Of a stretch of DNA of 64,000 nt, positions 1-8,386 are shown piece by piece (position 1 is the stretch's first letter; the number at the start of each line of letters is the position of its first letter). Position numbers and translations under genes: made by a program. Below the pieces are notes generated by a model. That model had not been told where the DNA came from, ran no database searches, and worked only from the letters and a program-made list of their open reading frames with translations. The stretch spans positions 1 through 64,000 of the forward strand of contig CAMHMZ010000010.1 of NCBI GenBank assembly GCA_946186375.1, written 5' to 3'. The stretch is from an uncultured Clostridia bacterium. GTDB taxonomy: Bacteria > Bacillota > Clostridia > Oscillospirales > Oscillospiraceae.

Positions 1-72
1 GTTTATAAGAGTGTCCTTGCAACAAAAAAGACGTCAAAATATTATATCGGCAATATTATTACTTTGAGCTGA
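1..72 (+). CDS. 3' end of a second copy of the membrane-protein gene (partial at window edge)
   Basis: The first 24 codons read in frame to a TGA at 70-72. They encode a tail nearly identical to the last residues of the gene ending at 1431 (VYKSVLATKKTSKYYIGN, then one Asn-to-Ile change). This is therefore the end of a tandem paralogue whose body lies upstream of the window. No function can be read from this fragment; it mainly proves that the duplication at 1-368 and 1360-1727 includes coding sequence. Confidence 0.6.
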   Translation, partial: VYKSVLATKKTSKYYIGNIITLS

Positions 73-368
73 CGGGATAGCCTAACAAATATAAGTCATT
101 GGGATATGTGCCTCTGGCTCGCTTCCCCTGTCCCCCCGTCTCCCTGATCGTCAACCGGCAAAAGCATCCCTCACAAACCAAACACGCCCCTTCTTTCCCA
201 CGCCGGGAAAGAAGGGGCGTTTTCTGTTTTCCTCCGCGCCCGTGCGCCGCGAAAGCGCCGGTTCCCCTCGTAGGGGGCGATGCCCTCATCGCCCCGCCTG
301 CACAGGTCGGTTTTTCGGGCCGATCAGGGGATCGGCCCCTACAAAATGCGGCTTCATTCTCTGTGGGA
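1..368. repeat. Copy A of a 368-bp direct duplication
   Basis: Bases 1-368 match 1360-1727 with only scattered substitutions and single-base indels. The unit contains a gene 3' end, a shared stretch starting near the CTCCCTGATCG motif, a terminator-like hairpin (15-bp stem, 185-219, followed by TTTTCTGTTTT), and a GC-rich double hairpin around 269-343 (GGGGCGATG...CATCGCCCC, then GGCCGATC...GATCGGCC). The last two modules recur at 27.4-27.8 kb. Confidence 0.9.
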
Positions 369-442
369 TGTGTGGGACAGGGGACGGTTCCCTGTGTGGG
401 ACAGGGGACGGTTCCCTGTCCCACTATCCTACCCGCGTTTTC

Positions 443-471
443 TTGACAAAGCAGTAAACCGGCTATAGAAT
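443..471 (+). promoter_or_regulatory. Sigma-A promoter carried by repeat unit 1
   Basis: TTGACA (443-448) and TAGAAT (466-471) are separated by 17 bases, close to consensus. The same arrangement occurs in the other copies of this unit at 552-580 and 26257-26285, so the promoter is part of the repeat and not specific to one gene. Confidence 0.55.
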
Positions 472-551
472 AAAAACCAATAGTTTGTCAGAAACACGGT
501 GGGACACAGAACCGTCCCCTGTCCCACGCATACGAGCCTGCCCGCGCTTTC

Positions 552-580
552 TTGACAAAGCGGTAAACCGGCTATAGAAT
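552..580 (+). promoter_or_regulatory. Sigma-A promoter carried by repeat unit 2
   Basis: TTGACA (552-557), a 17-base spacer and TAGAAT (575-580). It is the closest recognisable promoter upstream of the membrane-protein gene starting near 766, although REP palindromes lie between them. Confidence 0.55.
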
Positions 581-765
581 AAAAACCTATCGTTTGTCAG
601 AAACATGGTGGGACACAGAACCGTCCCCTGTCCCACTGTCCCATCGTTTGTCAGAAACATGGTGGGACACAGAACCGTCCCCTGTCCCATCGTTTGTCTA
701 GAATAAAAACCGATAGTTCGTCAGAACTACGGCGGGACACAGAACATTTGAAAGGGGGAACGCCT

Positions 766-1431
766 GTGGGAGCCGCTTCGATCGTGCGCTGCTGTTTATC
801 CTTGCTGCCTACTTCGTTCTTCTTTAGTTTTATTACTTATATGACAGCCTATGATGTGCAGTCCAGGAGTTGGGTTCCGAACAGGTTTTCAAGTGTTGAG
901 AAAGGTGCATTAAACTTCTGGGGAAGATTTATTGCCTTCCCGCGAGGGGATTTTGGACAATACAAAAAACCGTTCTGCATTACTGTTGTCGGTGAAAAAA
1001 TTGCGATCATCAATTTCCTTTCAGATATTGTCGCTCTGCCTGTACTGGTAATCGGTTTTTCTCGTTTGACAACGCAGAGGGACTCTGTTTATCTGTGGTG
1101 TTTTCTCTTCCTGTTTATTGCGCCTTTTGCGGCGACTTCATGGATCCGCTGGGTTGAACACCATATAGTTAAACTTCCGCAAAACAGCTTGATTACTGAT
1201 GCGCAGCTTGACAAGCACATAAAAAACTGCATGAAACAACTCAGTTCACAGTATGCTGCACCGGAATTCCAGACAAGCCTGACCGTAAAGAAAAGCTCCT
1301 CTATGTTCGAGACGAAAGAAATATATATGGCTTCCATATCCACGTCGAACAAAAAACCAGTTTATAAGAGTGTCCTTGCAACAAAAAAGACGTCAAAATA
1401 TTATATCGGCAATAATATTACTTTGAGCTGA
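766..1431 (+). CDS. Hypothetical membrane protein, tandemly duplicated
   Basis: I do not recognise this 221-residue protein. The chosen start is GTG at 766, seven bases after AAAGGGGG; an in-frame TTG at 694 would only add translation of repeat sequence. It has a hydrophobic N-terminal segment (LLPTSFFFSFITYM), then two hydrophobic segments around residues 95-140 (FLSDIVALPVLVIGF and LWCFLFLFIAPFAATSWI), and a basic, Ser/Thr/Lys-rich C-terminal tail of about 80 residues. This suggests a membrane anchor with a cytoplasmic tail. The tail of a second copy is at 1-72. Base composition is lower in GC than the backbone genes, suggesting acquisition. Confidence 0.6.
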   Translation: MGAASIVRCCLSLLPTSFFFSFITYMTAYDVQSRSWVPNRFSSVEKGALNFWGRFIAFPRGDFGQYKKPFCITVVGEKIAIINFLSDIVALPVLVIGFSRLTTQRDSVYLWCFLFLFIAPFAATSWIRWVEHHIVKLPQNSLITDAQLDKHIKNCMKQLSSQYAAPEFQTSLTVKKSSSMFETKEIYMASISTSNKKPVYKSVLATKKTSKYYIGNNITLS

Positions 1432-1727
1432 CGGGATAGCCTAACAAATATAAGTCATTAGGATATGTGCCTCTGGCTCGCTTCCCTTGTCCCACCCGTC
1501 TCCCTGATCGCCAACCGGCAAAAGCATCCCTCACAAACCAAGCGCGCCCCTTCTTTCCCGCGCCGGGAAAGAAGGGGCGTTTTCTGTTTGCCTTGCGCCC
1601 GTGCGCCGTGAAAACGCCGGTTTCTCTCGTAGGGGGCGATGCCCTCATCGCCCCGCCTGCACAGGTCGGTTTTTTGGGCCGATCAGGGGATCGGCCCCTA
1701 CAAAATGCGGCTTCATTCTCTGTGGGA
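1360..1727. repeat. Copy B of the 368-bp direct duplication
   Basis: This copy matches 1-368 and begins inside the last 24 codons of the upstream gene. It carries the same terminator-like hairpin (about 1545-1579) that could end transcription of that gene, and the same GC-rich double hairpin. Similarity stops abruptly after CTGTGGGA in both copies. Confidence 0.9.
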
Positions 1728-1810
1728 ACGAGCATATCCGCCGTCCGCAGACGCGCAACGTCCCTCGCAGGGGTCGGCCTCCTCGACAGCCCGCTCTCGC
1801 TCGCCCGGAT

Positions 1811-1871
1811 AACACGCAGGGCGTGCAGAATAGGAAAACCTGTTCTGCTCGCCCTGCGTGTTTTTCTGTTT
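1811..1871 (+). terminator. Long hairpin terminator
   Basis: AACACGCAGGGCG (1811-1823) pairs with CGCCCTGCGTGTT (1850-1862), with further inner pairing (GCAGAATAGG with CCTGTTCTGC). A T-rich tract follows on the plus strand. It separates the plus-strand repeat region from the 3' end of the minus-strand lipoprotein gene. Confidence 0.6.
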
Positions 1872-1876
1872 TTCCG

Positions 1877-3235
1877 TCAGCCGGTCGAATACATGTGATC
1901 CCAGTTGTAGCCCATCTGCTCGACCAGCAGCTCGTAGCGCTCGCCCTCACGCCAGCCCTCAAAGGTGGGCGTGTCGGTGGTGACGTTGATCACGGTGTCG
2001 GGCAGCCGGCGCTGGATCTCCTCGATCTGCTCCTGCGGGATGCTGTGCACGCAGCCGATCCACAGCCGCTCGAGCTGCGTCAGTCCGTAGAGCGGCGTGA
2101 TGTCCCGGAGCTCATGGATCCAGCAGATGTTGAGATGCTTGAGGTTCGTCAGCTCCGCAAGCGGCGTGAGGTCGGTGCAGTTGGTGTTGAAGATCTCCAG
2201 ATACTCCAGCTTCTTGCAGCTGGCCAGGGGCGTAGCGTCCGACCAGTAGTTGATGGCCAGGATCGCGACCTCGAGATCCGGCATGTACTCCACGAAGGAG
2301 ATGTCGTTGATGCAGTTGTGGCCCAGGTCGAGATAGCGCACCTCGGTGCAGTATTTCAGGCAGGCCACGGTCTCGCCGGTCATGTAATAGCCCTTGATGG
2401 AGGCGAGGATGCGTGTCTCGTCGGTGCGCACGGAGTAGACCGAGAAGTTGATGCGCCAGACGACCTTGATGTTCGGGAAATCGTCGCGCAGGACGGCCAT
2501 ATCCTCGTTGCGGATGCCGCAGTTTTCCATTTCGAGCTGGCGGCAGCTCGTCATATACGGCAGCACCTCGCGCAGCGCGGCGGCGTTGTCATAGATCTTG
2601 ACGTTGTTGAGGTCGATCATGGAGTCGGTCGTGTTGAAGCTGCGGCCATAGAGCTCGAAGGGGCGCTCCACGACGGGCTCGCCCGGCAGCGCCTGCAGCA
2701 TGCCGACGTCCTCCCACTCGGCCGTGTCGGACAGGTGGATCGTCCGCACATTCGGCAGCAGACGCAGGCTCTCGCAGGCGGCGGGGAAGTCCTCATGGGC
2801 CAGCGCCGTCAGATCCAGCTCGGTCTCCGCGCTGTCGACGAGCCTGTCGCCGAGGCGCACGCGGTAGCTCAGCTCCGCCTCCGGGAAGGCCGCGCGCAGC
2901 GCGTCGAGCGTCTCTTCCTCCTCCAGCGGCTCGATGAGCACGAGCTTCTCCAGCTTTGTCAGCTGCCCGGCCTGCGCGGTCAGATCCTCCAGCTCCTCGG
3001 GGCTGACGCGCAGCGTGACGCTGTCCGCGGGCCAGGTATGCTCATAGACGGTCGGCTCCGGCGTCGGTTCCGGGGTGGGTTCCGCGGTCGGTTCCGGCGT
3101 CGGTTCTACCGGGGCAGCGGTCTTCTGCGGTGTGTCGTCTGCGGGCGCCGCGGCCGGGCGCTGCGTCAAGCCGCAGGCCGTCAAAAGCAGCGCACAGAGG
3201 GCGCAGATCAAAACAAGTCTGAACTTCTTGCTCAT
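1877..3235 (-). CDS. Leucine-rich-repeat lipoprotein
   Basis: This is a 452-residue exported lipoprotein. A basic N-terminus and hydrophobic stretch lead to a lipobox (LLTAC, Cys about residue 21), predicting membrane anchoring after signal peptidase II cleavage. A Pro-Glu-Thr-rich spacer (about residues 40-60) resembles wall-spanning linkers. The C-terminal half has repeated LRR-like segments (for example LRYLDLGHN-type and LEYLEIFNTN-type strands) that usually form ligand-binding surfaces. A good RBS (AAAGGAG) precedes the ATG. It lies 34 bases downstream of the esterase gene on the same strand, so the two probably form an operon. The ligand is unknown. Confidence 0.75.
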   Translation of the reverse strand: MSKKFRLVLICALCALLLTACGLTQRPAAAPADDTPQKTAAPVEPTPEPTAEPTPEPTPEPTVYEHTWPADSVTLRVSPEELEDLTAQAGQLTKLEKLVLIEPLEEEETLDALRAAFPEAELSYRVRLGDRLVDSAETELDLTALAHEDFPAACESLRLLPNVRTIHLSDTAEWEDVGMLQALPGEPVVERPFELYGRSFNTTDSMIDLNNVKIYDNAAALREVLPYMTSCRQLEMENCGIRNEDMAVLRDDFPNIKVVWRINFSVYSVRTDETRILASIKGYYMTGETVACLKYCTEVRYLDLGHNCINDISFVEYMPDLEVAILAINYWSDATPLASCKKLEYLEIFNTNCTDLTPLAELTNLKHLNICWIHELRDITPLYGLTQLERLWIGCVHSIPQEQIEEIQRRLPDTVINVTTDTPTFEGWREGERYELLVEQMGYNWDHMYSTG

Positions 3236-3269
3236 AGGGTCTCCTTTGTTTTCGCGGTGTAGGGGAAAG

Positions 3270-4454
3270 TCAGAACAGAAACTGGATCGCGTCGAAGAAG
3301 GAAGTGCTCCAGGTATCCCAGCTGTGGTTGCTGTCGATGGGCTGGCCGAAGGCGTTCTCCCCCTCTTTCAGGCGCTCCACCTGCTCGACGAGGGTGGCAA
3401 AGCCCTGCTCCTGCCGCTCGGAATACTGCGTGTCCTTCAGCCCCCAGGTCGCGTAATAGCAGCGGATGCTGAGGTCCCGGTATTCCTCGCTGCCCAGCCG
3501 TGCCGCGACGGGCTCGGCGTAGGACATGTTGCTGAAGGCGGCAAAGTTTGCAAAATACTCGAGGCACCAGCACATGCCGATGTCATAGGTCTGGATCGAG
3601 CCGCGGCTCAGCCCGCCGATGGCGAAATGCTCGCGCGCGGCCTTGAGCGATTCGGCGTCGGAGCCCTCCGCCCAGGTGGAATAGGTCTCCGCCAGATACG
3701 GCAGGATGCCCTCGCAGATCCACTTTCCGGCGACCGAGGCGTCCACGCCGAAATAGTTGCTGATGCCGACGACGATGAAGGGATCGCAGAGGTGCTGTGC
3801 GGCGATGTGGTCATAGATATAGCTCATATCATAGATGCCCTCGCCGCCGGGAGCCGTGAGATCCTGGTCGATCCAGGCGTTATAGAAGCTCTTGTCGCCG
3901 GGCATAAGCAGGATGACGTTGTATTTCTGCTCCTCGCTGTAATCCGACGGCAGCCAGATCGCCAGCGGATACTGCTGCCCCCGGTAGGGGTAGAATTCGC
4001 GGCGGTGGGTGCCCCGCTCCTCGGGTTTCGCGTAGTACTCCGCGGGCAGGGGCTCGGCATAGACCAGCGGCTCGCGCCCGCAGCCCGTGCAGACGCCGCT
4101 TTCATAATGATGATGACGCTGCGCGCCGCACTGCAGACACACGGCGTCCTCGGACGAATGCGTCTCATGCCGACAGACCTCGCCGCAGAGCTGACAGACC
4201 CCCTCGCTCCAGCTGTGGGGGCAGGGCGTGGGCGTCGGCTCCGGCGTCGGGGTCGGTTCCGGCGTGGGCGTCGGCGCCGCGGCGACTTCGGCGAACGCGG
4301 GCGCGGCGGAGTGCTCGGCAGGGGTCGGCGCGGCCGGCTCCCTGACACCGCTTCTCAGAAACAGCAGCAGCCCCGCCGCCAGCACGAGGATCAGCAGCAG
4401 CACCGCCCCCGGCAGGGAGGCCGCGCCGCGCCGCCTGCGCTTTTTGCCGCTCAT
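3270..4454 (-). CDS. Membrane-anchored esterase with cysteine-rich module
   Basis: This is a 394-residue protein. A basic N-terminus and one membrane segment (about residues 14-35) come first, then a Pro-Thr-Glu spacer and a Cys/His-rich stretch with spaced CxxC pairs (about 90-140) that could bind zinc. The C-terminal domain resembles the esterase D / alpha-beta hydrolase fold: GLSRGS fits the nucleophile elbow, and a His near the C-terminus (NHSWDTW) fits the catalytic histidine. It probably acts outside the membrane on an ester substrate that cannot be named. The gene starts six bases after the pgi stop, and the lipoprotein gene with a similar spacer follows, suggesting a shared envelope role. 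Confidence 0.7.
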   Translation of the reverse strand: MSGKKRRRRGAASLPGAVLLLILVLAAGLLLFLRSGVREPAAPTPAEHSAAPAFAEVAAAPTPTPEPTPTPEPTPTPCPHSWSEGVCQLCGEVCRHETHSSEDAVCLQCGAQRHHHYESGVCTGCGREPLVYAEPLPAEYYAKPEERGTHRREFYPYRGQQYPLAIWLPSDYSEEQKYNVILLMPGDKSFYNAWIDQDLTAPGGEGIYDMSYIYDHIAAQHLCDPFIVVGISNYFGVDASVAGKWICEGILPYLAETYSTWAEGSDAESLKAAREHFAIGGLSRGSIQTYDIGMCWCLEYFANFAAFSNMSYAEPVAARLGSEEYRDLSIRCYYATWGLKDTQYSERQEQGFATLVEQVERLKEGENAFGQPIDSNHSWDTWSTSFFDAIQFLF

Positions 4455-4460
4455 AGTCTC

Positions 4461-5738
4461 TTATTTCGCGCCGGGCTTGCCCAGCATGCGGAACATGTTT
4501 TTCTTATAGGCCTCGACGCCCGGCTGGTCGAAGGGGTTGACACGGGACATATAGCCCGAGATGGCGCAGGCGAGCTCAAAGAAGCAGACCAGTGCGGCAA
4601 AGCCCTCCTCGCTGCGCTCCTCGACCTCCAGGACGATGTTCGGCACGCCGCCCTCGATGTGGGCCTCCTTCACGGCGTCGGCCGCCACGCGGCAGACCTC
4701 GGCCAGATCGCGCCCGGCCACATAGTTGAGCCCGTCGGCGTCGGCCTCCTCGAAGGGGATCGTGTAGGCGTCGCGGGACTTCGTGAAGCGCACAACGGTC
4801 TCCATCAGATCCCGGGGGCCGGCCTGGATGAACTGGCCCATGGAGTGCAGATCCGCGGTGTATTCCACGGAGGCGGGGAAGATGCCGATGCCGTCCTTGC
4901 CCTCGCTCTCGCCGTAGAGCTGCTTCCACCACTCGGCCATGAAGCGGAAGCTCGGCTCGTAGCAGCCGAGGATCTCCGTGCGCTTGCCGATGTGGTAGAG
5001 GTGCTGCCGCGCGGCGGCGTACTGCCAGGCGGGGTTTCCCGGAGAGCGGAGGTTCAGCGCCTCAAACTCCCGGATGGCCGCGTCGATCACGCGGCGCACG
5101 TCGATCCCGGCCACGGCCATCGGCAGCAGGCCCACGGCGGACAGGACGCTGAAGCGGCCGCCCACATCGTCGGGCACGACGAAGCAGGGCCAGCCCTTCT
5201 GATCGGCCAGGGCCTTGAGCGCGCCGCGGCGGGCGTCGGTGGTGGCGAAGATGTGCTCGTCCGCCTGCTCGCCGTACTTCTTTTCCAGAAGCTGGCGGAA
5301 GATGCGGAAGGAGACGGCGGGCTCGAGCGTGGTGCCGGACTTGGAGATGACGTTCACGTCAAAATCCCGGTCGCCGAGCTGGCGCAGCACGTCGCAGAGA
5401 TAGTCGGGGCTCAGGCCGTTGCCCGCGAAGAAGACCTTCGGGTCGCCCTCGCCGGGCAGGGGCTTGAGAAGCTCGATCGCGCCGCGCGCGCCGAGGTAGG
5501 AGCCGCCGATGCCGATGACGACGAGCGCCTGCGAGCGGGAGCGGATCTTCTCCGCCGCCGCGACGATGGCGTCCAGCTCCGTCTCTTTGATGCGGCGGGG
5601 CAGCTCCTCCCAGCCGGTGAAGTCCGCGCCGAGGCCGGACTTCGATGCGAAGGTCTCGTGCGCCAGCCCTGCCAGCGCGTAGTCGGGACCGGCGCCGGTG
5701 AAGAAGCCGGCAGCGCCCGAAAGATCGACTTTGACCAT
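4461..5738 (-). CDS. pgi: Glucose-6-phosphate isomerase
   Basis: This cytoplasmic enzyme interconverts glucose 6-phosphate and fructose 6-phosphate in glycolysis and gluconeogenesis. The 425-residue product has the family features VIGIGGSYLGARG (substrate phosphate loop), SKSGTTLEPA and the C-terminal NPFDQPGVEAYK segment containing a conserved active-site lysine. The length fits the short Firmicutes form. The start is set by AGGAGG eight bases upstream of the ATG. It is the first gene of the minus-strand set followed by the esterase and lipoprotein, an odd pairing of central metabolism with envelope functions. Confidence 0.95.
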   Translation of the reverse strand: MVKVDLSGAAGFFTGAGPDYALAGLAHETFASKSGLGADFTGWEELPRRIKETELDAIVAAAEKIRSRSQALVVIGIGGSYLGARGAIELLKPLPGEGDPKVFFAGNGLSPDYLCDVLRQLGDRDFDVNVISKSGTTLEPAVSFRIFRQLLEKKYGEQADEHIFATTDARRGALKALADQKGWPCFVVPDDVGGRFSVLSAVGLLPMAVAGIDVRRVIDAAIREFEALNLRSPGNPAWQYAAARQHLYHIGKRTEILGCYEPSFRFMAEWWKQLYGESEGKDGIGIFPASVEYTADLHSMGQFIQAGPRDLMETVVRFTKSRDAYTIPFEEADADGLNYVAGRDLAEVCRVAADAVKEAHIEGGVPNIVLEVEERSEEGFAALVCFFELACAISGYMSRVNPFDQPGVEAYKKNMFRMLGKPGAK

Positions 5739-5881
5739 GATGATGCCTCCTGTTATATGGTAATTTTATAAGGGAAACCGGCGCGGCGGCGCCGCGCGAA
5801 AGAGCAAAGATCTCACAACAGATCTATTATATCAAAAGCGGCGGAAAAAACAATGTGTTTTGCTGATAAATGCACACGGGC

Positions 5882-7012
5882 TCAGCGGTGGGCCAGCGTG
5901 TCGTGTGCGGCGATGAGCCCGGCGCAGAAGGCGTCGATATCCTCTTCTCTCGTCAGACGGCTCAGCCCCACGCGCAGCGCCCCGTCGATCACCGCGGCGG
6001 GCAGGCCCATAGCCTCGAGCACGTGGCTGCGCGCGCCCTTTTTGCAGGCCGAGCTCCGCGAGACGTAGACCCCACGCGCCTCGAGGAAATTCATCAGCAC
6101 CTCGCTGCGCCAGCCGGGCAGGGACAGGGAGAGGATGTGCGGCGAGCCGGCGCCAATGACGACAAGCTCCGGCAGCGCCGGGCGCAGCGTCTCGAGCGCG
6201 CGATCTCGCAGCGCCTCCATGTGCGCGCGGTTTCGTTCCAGCCCCGCCGCGGCCAGCTCCGCCGCCGTGCCGAAGGCCGCGATCTGCGGCAGCGCCTCCG
6301 TGCCCGCGCGGCGGCCGTTTTCCTGCGCGCCGCCGACAAGGAAGGGCTTCAGCCGCAGGCCCTGCCGGATGTAGAGCGCGCCCACGCCCTTGGGCGCGTG
6401 GATCTTGTGGCCGCTGATGCTGATGAGATCGGCGCCGAGGCTCTTCGGCGTGAAGGCGAGCTTCCCGAAGCCCTGCACCGCGTCGGTGTGCAGGAGAGCC
6501 GGCGCGCCGGAGGCGCGGATCGCCCGCGAAACGGCAGAAATGTCGGTCACAGCGCCGGTTTCGTTATTGACCAACATCAAAGAAACGAGTATAGTATCCT
6601 CACGGAGCGCCGCGGCGACGGCCTCGGCTGGTATGGCCCCCGAGGCGTCCGGCTTCAGGCGCGTCACCTCGAAGCCGCGCGCCTCCAGCTCGTCCAGGCT
6701 CTTGCGCACGGCGTCGTGCTCCACGGCGGAGCTGATCACGTGGCGGCCCCGGCGGCGCTGGGCTTCGGCCCCGCCGAGGAGAGCCCAGTTGTCGCTCTCC
6801 GAGCCGCAGGAGGTGAACACCAGCTCCTCTGCCCGGCAGCCGAGCGCCGCGGCGACCTGTGCGCGCGATCGGTCGAGAAGCTTTTTGGCTTCGCGCCCCT
6901 TGGTATGCGTGGAGCTGGGGTTGCCGTACTGCTCGGTCATGGCCGCGAGCGCTGCCTGCGCCGCCTCGGGGCAGACCTGCGTGGTGGCGGCGTTATCCAG
7001 ATAATGTTCCAT
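5882..7012 (-). CDS. Cysteine desulfurase (NifS/IscS family)
   Basis: This PLP enzyme removes sulfur from L-cysteine to form an enzyme persulfide used in Fe-S cluster assembly or tRNA thiolation. The 376-residue product begins MEHYLDNAATT, carries the PLP-binding lysine in SISGHKIHAPKG and the active-site cysteine in SRSSACKKGA. The ATG at 7012 follows GAAAGGGATCT and fits the family N-terminus; an upstream in-frame ATG at 7069 would add a basic extension with no counterpart. It is divergent from mtaB, whose product needs Fe-S clusters and sulfur, so a functional link is plausible. No iscU or thiI partner is adjacent. Confidence 0.92.
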   Translation of the reverse strand: MEHYLDNAATTQVCPEAAQAALAAMTEQYGNPSSTHTKGREAKKLLDRSRAQVAAALGCRAEELVFTSCGSESDNWALLGGAEAQRRRGRHVISSAVEHDAVRKSLDELEARGFEVTRLKPDASGAIPAEAVAAALREDTILVSLMLVNNETGAVTDISAVSRAIRASGAPALLHTDAVQGFGKLAFTPKSLGADLISISGHKIHAPKGVGALYIRQGLRLKPFLVGGAQENGRRAGTEALPQIAAFGTAAELAAAGLERNRAHMEALRDRALETLRPALPELVVIGAGSPHILSLSLPGWRSEVLMNFLEARGVYVSRSSACKKGARSHVLEAMGLPAAVIDGALRVGLSRLTREEDIDAFCAGLIAAHDTLAHR

Positions 7013-7080
7013 AGATCCCTTTCTTCTCTCCCTTCGGCGCGTCTGCCGGGGAAAGAAAAGCAAATACAAGTGGTGAAAGC

Positions 7081-8367
7081 ATGAACTACATTATAGCAAC
7101 TTTGGGCTGCAAGGTCAATCAATATGAGACCCAGGCCATGGAGGCGCTGCTGCTTCAGCGCGGACACCGCCCGGCCGCCCCGGGCGAGCGCGCGGACGCG
7201 GTGATCGTCAACACCTGCGCCGTCACGGCCGAGAGCGGGCGCAAATCCCGCCAGACGATCCGGCGGCTGCGGGACGAGAACCCCGGCGCCGTCGTCGCCG
7301 TCTGCGGCTGCTACGCCCAGCTCGACCCGGACGAAGCCGCCGAGCTCGGCGCTGCGGTCATCTTCGGCACGAACGACCACAGTAAGACCGTCGAGGCCCT
7401 CGAGCGCGCCGTCACGGAGGGCGGGCGCTTTCGCGAGATCGACCGGCCCTTTGAACGGCGCGTCTTCGAGGCGCTGCCCGCCGGAGCCGTCGACGGGCGC
7501 ACCCGCGCCATGCTGAAGATCCAGGACGGCTGCGTGAATTTCTGTACCTACTGCATCATTCCTTATACCAGAGGGCGGCTGCGCAGCCTCCCGCTCGACG
7601 CGGCGGCCGCGGAGGCCGCGCGGCTGCGGGACGAGGGCTATCGCGAGCTCGTGCTCACCGGCATCGAGATCGCCTCCTACGGCGTCGACCTGCCGGGAAA
7701 GCCGGGCCTGGCCGACGCGGTGGAGGCCATCGCCGCCGTCTCGGGCGGGATGCGGCTGCGCCTCGGCTCGCTGGAGCCGACGGTGCTGACCGAGGAGGTC
7801 TGTGCGCGCCTGGCCGCGACAGGCAAGCTTTGCCGCCACTTCCATCTCTCGCTCCAGTCCGGCTGCGACCGAACGCTGCAGGCCATGAACCGCAAGTACG
7901 ATACGGAGGCCTTTTTCGCCGTGACCGAGCGGCTGCGGCGCCATTTCCCCGGCTGCGCGCTGACGACCGATCTCATCACCGGCTTTCCCGGCGAGACGGA
8001 GGACGATCAGCGCGAGACGCTCGCCTTTATCCGGCGCTGCGGCTTTGCCGACATGCACATCTTCCCCTATTCCCGCCGCCCCGGCACACCCGCGGACAAA
8101 ATGCCCGGCCAGTGTGACCGCGCCACGAAGGCGCGCCGCGCCCATGAGGCGCAGGCCGCAGCCGACGAGATGCGCCGCGCCTTCCTCGCACAGAGCGTCG
8201 GCGGGACGCTGGAGGTGCTCTTCGAGACGGAGGAGGACGGTCTCTGCACCGGCCACAGCGACACCTATCTGCTCGTCAGTGTTCCGGGAAAAGCCCTGCG
8301 CGGGCAGCTGCGCCGCGTGCGCGTGACGGGCACAGACGGCGAGAAGCTCCTGGGCGAGCTTGTTTAA
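7081..8367 (+). CDS. mtaB: tRNA t6A37 methylthiotransferase
   Basis: This radical-SAM enzyme converts t6A to ms2t6A at position 37 of ANN-decoding tRNAs, using two [4Fe-4S] clusters. The 428-residue protein has the N-terminal UPF0004 cysteines (TLGCKVNQYE, NTCAVT, CGCYAQ), the radical-SAM motif CVNFCTYC near residue 145, and a C-terminal TRAM-like domain. TLGCKVNQYE at the N-terminus favours MtaB over MiaB or RimO. It heads a plus-strand run with serC, serA and gtrA, and only 68 bases separate it from the divergent cysteine desulfurase, so their promoters share that gap. Confidence 0.9.
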   Translation: MNYIIATLGCKVNQYETQAMEALLLQRGHRPAAPGERADAVIVNTCAVTAESGRKSRQTIRRLRDENPGAVVAVCGCYAQLDPDEAAELGAAVIFGTNDHSKTVEALERAVTEGGRFREIDRPFERRVFEALPAGAVDGRTRAMLKIQDGCVNFCTYCIIPYTRGRLRSLPLDAAAAEAARLRDEGYRELVLTGIEIASYGVDLPGKPGLADAVEAIAAVSGGMRLRLGSLEPTVLTEEVCARLAATGKLCRHFHLSLQSGCDRTLQAMNRKYDTEAFFAVTERLRRHFPGCALTTDLITGFPGETEDDQRETLAFIRRCGFADMHIFPYSRRPGTPADKMPGQCDRATKARRAHEAQAAADEMRRAFLAQSVGGTLEVLFETEEDGLCTGHSDTYLLVSVPGKALRGQLRRVRVTGTDGEKLLGELV

Positions 8368-8386
8368 AGGATCAAGGAGAATTCCC

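Larger units (their letters stand above)
369..740. repeat. Array of REP-like palindromes and promoter-bearing repeat units
   Basis: This gene-free stretch holds several copies of a GGGACA-GGGGACGGTT-TGTCCC palindrome (371-424 as a doublet, 499-527, 609-637, 661-690 and a decayed copy at 733). They alternate with about 110-bp units starting TTCTTGACAAAG and containing TAGAATAAAAACC. The palindromes resemble the GGGACAGGGGACGGTT-type repeats scattered through many Firmicutes genomes and often linked to REP-associated tyrosine transposases. No transposase is present here. Small reading frames within the array are repeat translations, not genes. Confidence 0.8.

Noticed and set aside
59-424. Small frame translating the repeat modules, with relatives at 1418-1735, 27162-27419 and 27603-27893
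   Set aside because: All copies are translations of the same intergenic repeat in different frames and lengths, without RBS or codon signal.
1601-3262. 553-codon plus-strand frame
   Set aside because: It begins in repeat sequence and is antisense to the LRR lipoprotein.
3075-5771. 898-codon open frame on the plus strand
   Set aside because: It is antisense to the lipoprotein, esterase and pgi genes. Its sequence is the Ala/Gly/Arg/Leu-rich pattern typical of GC-rich shadow frames, with no domains.
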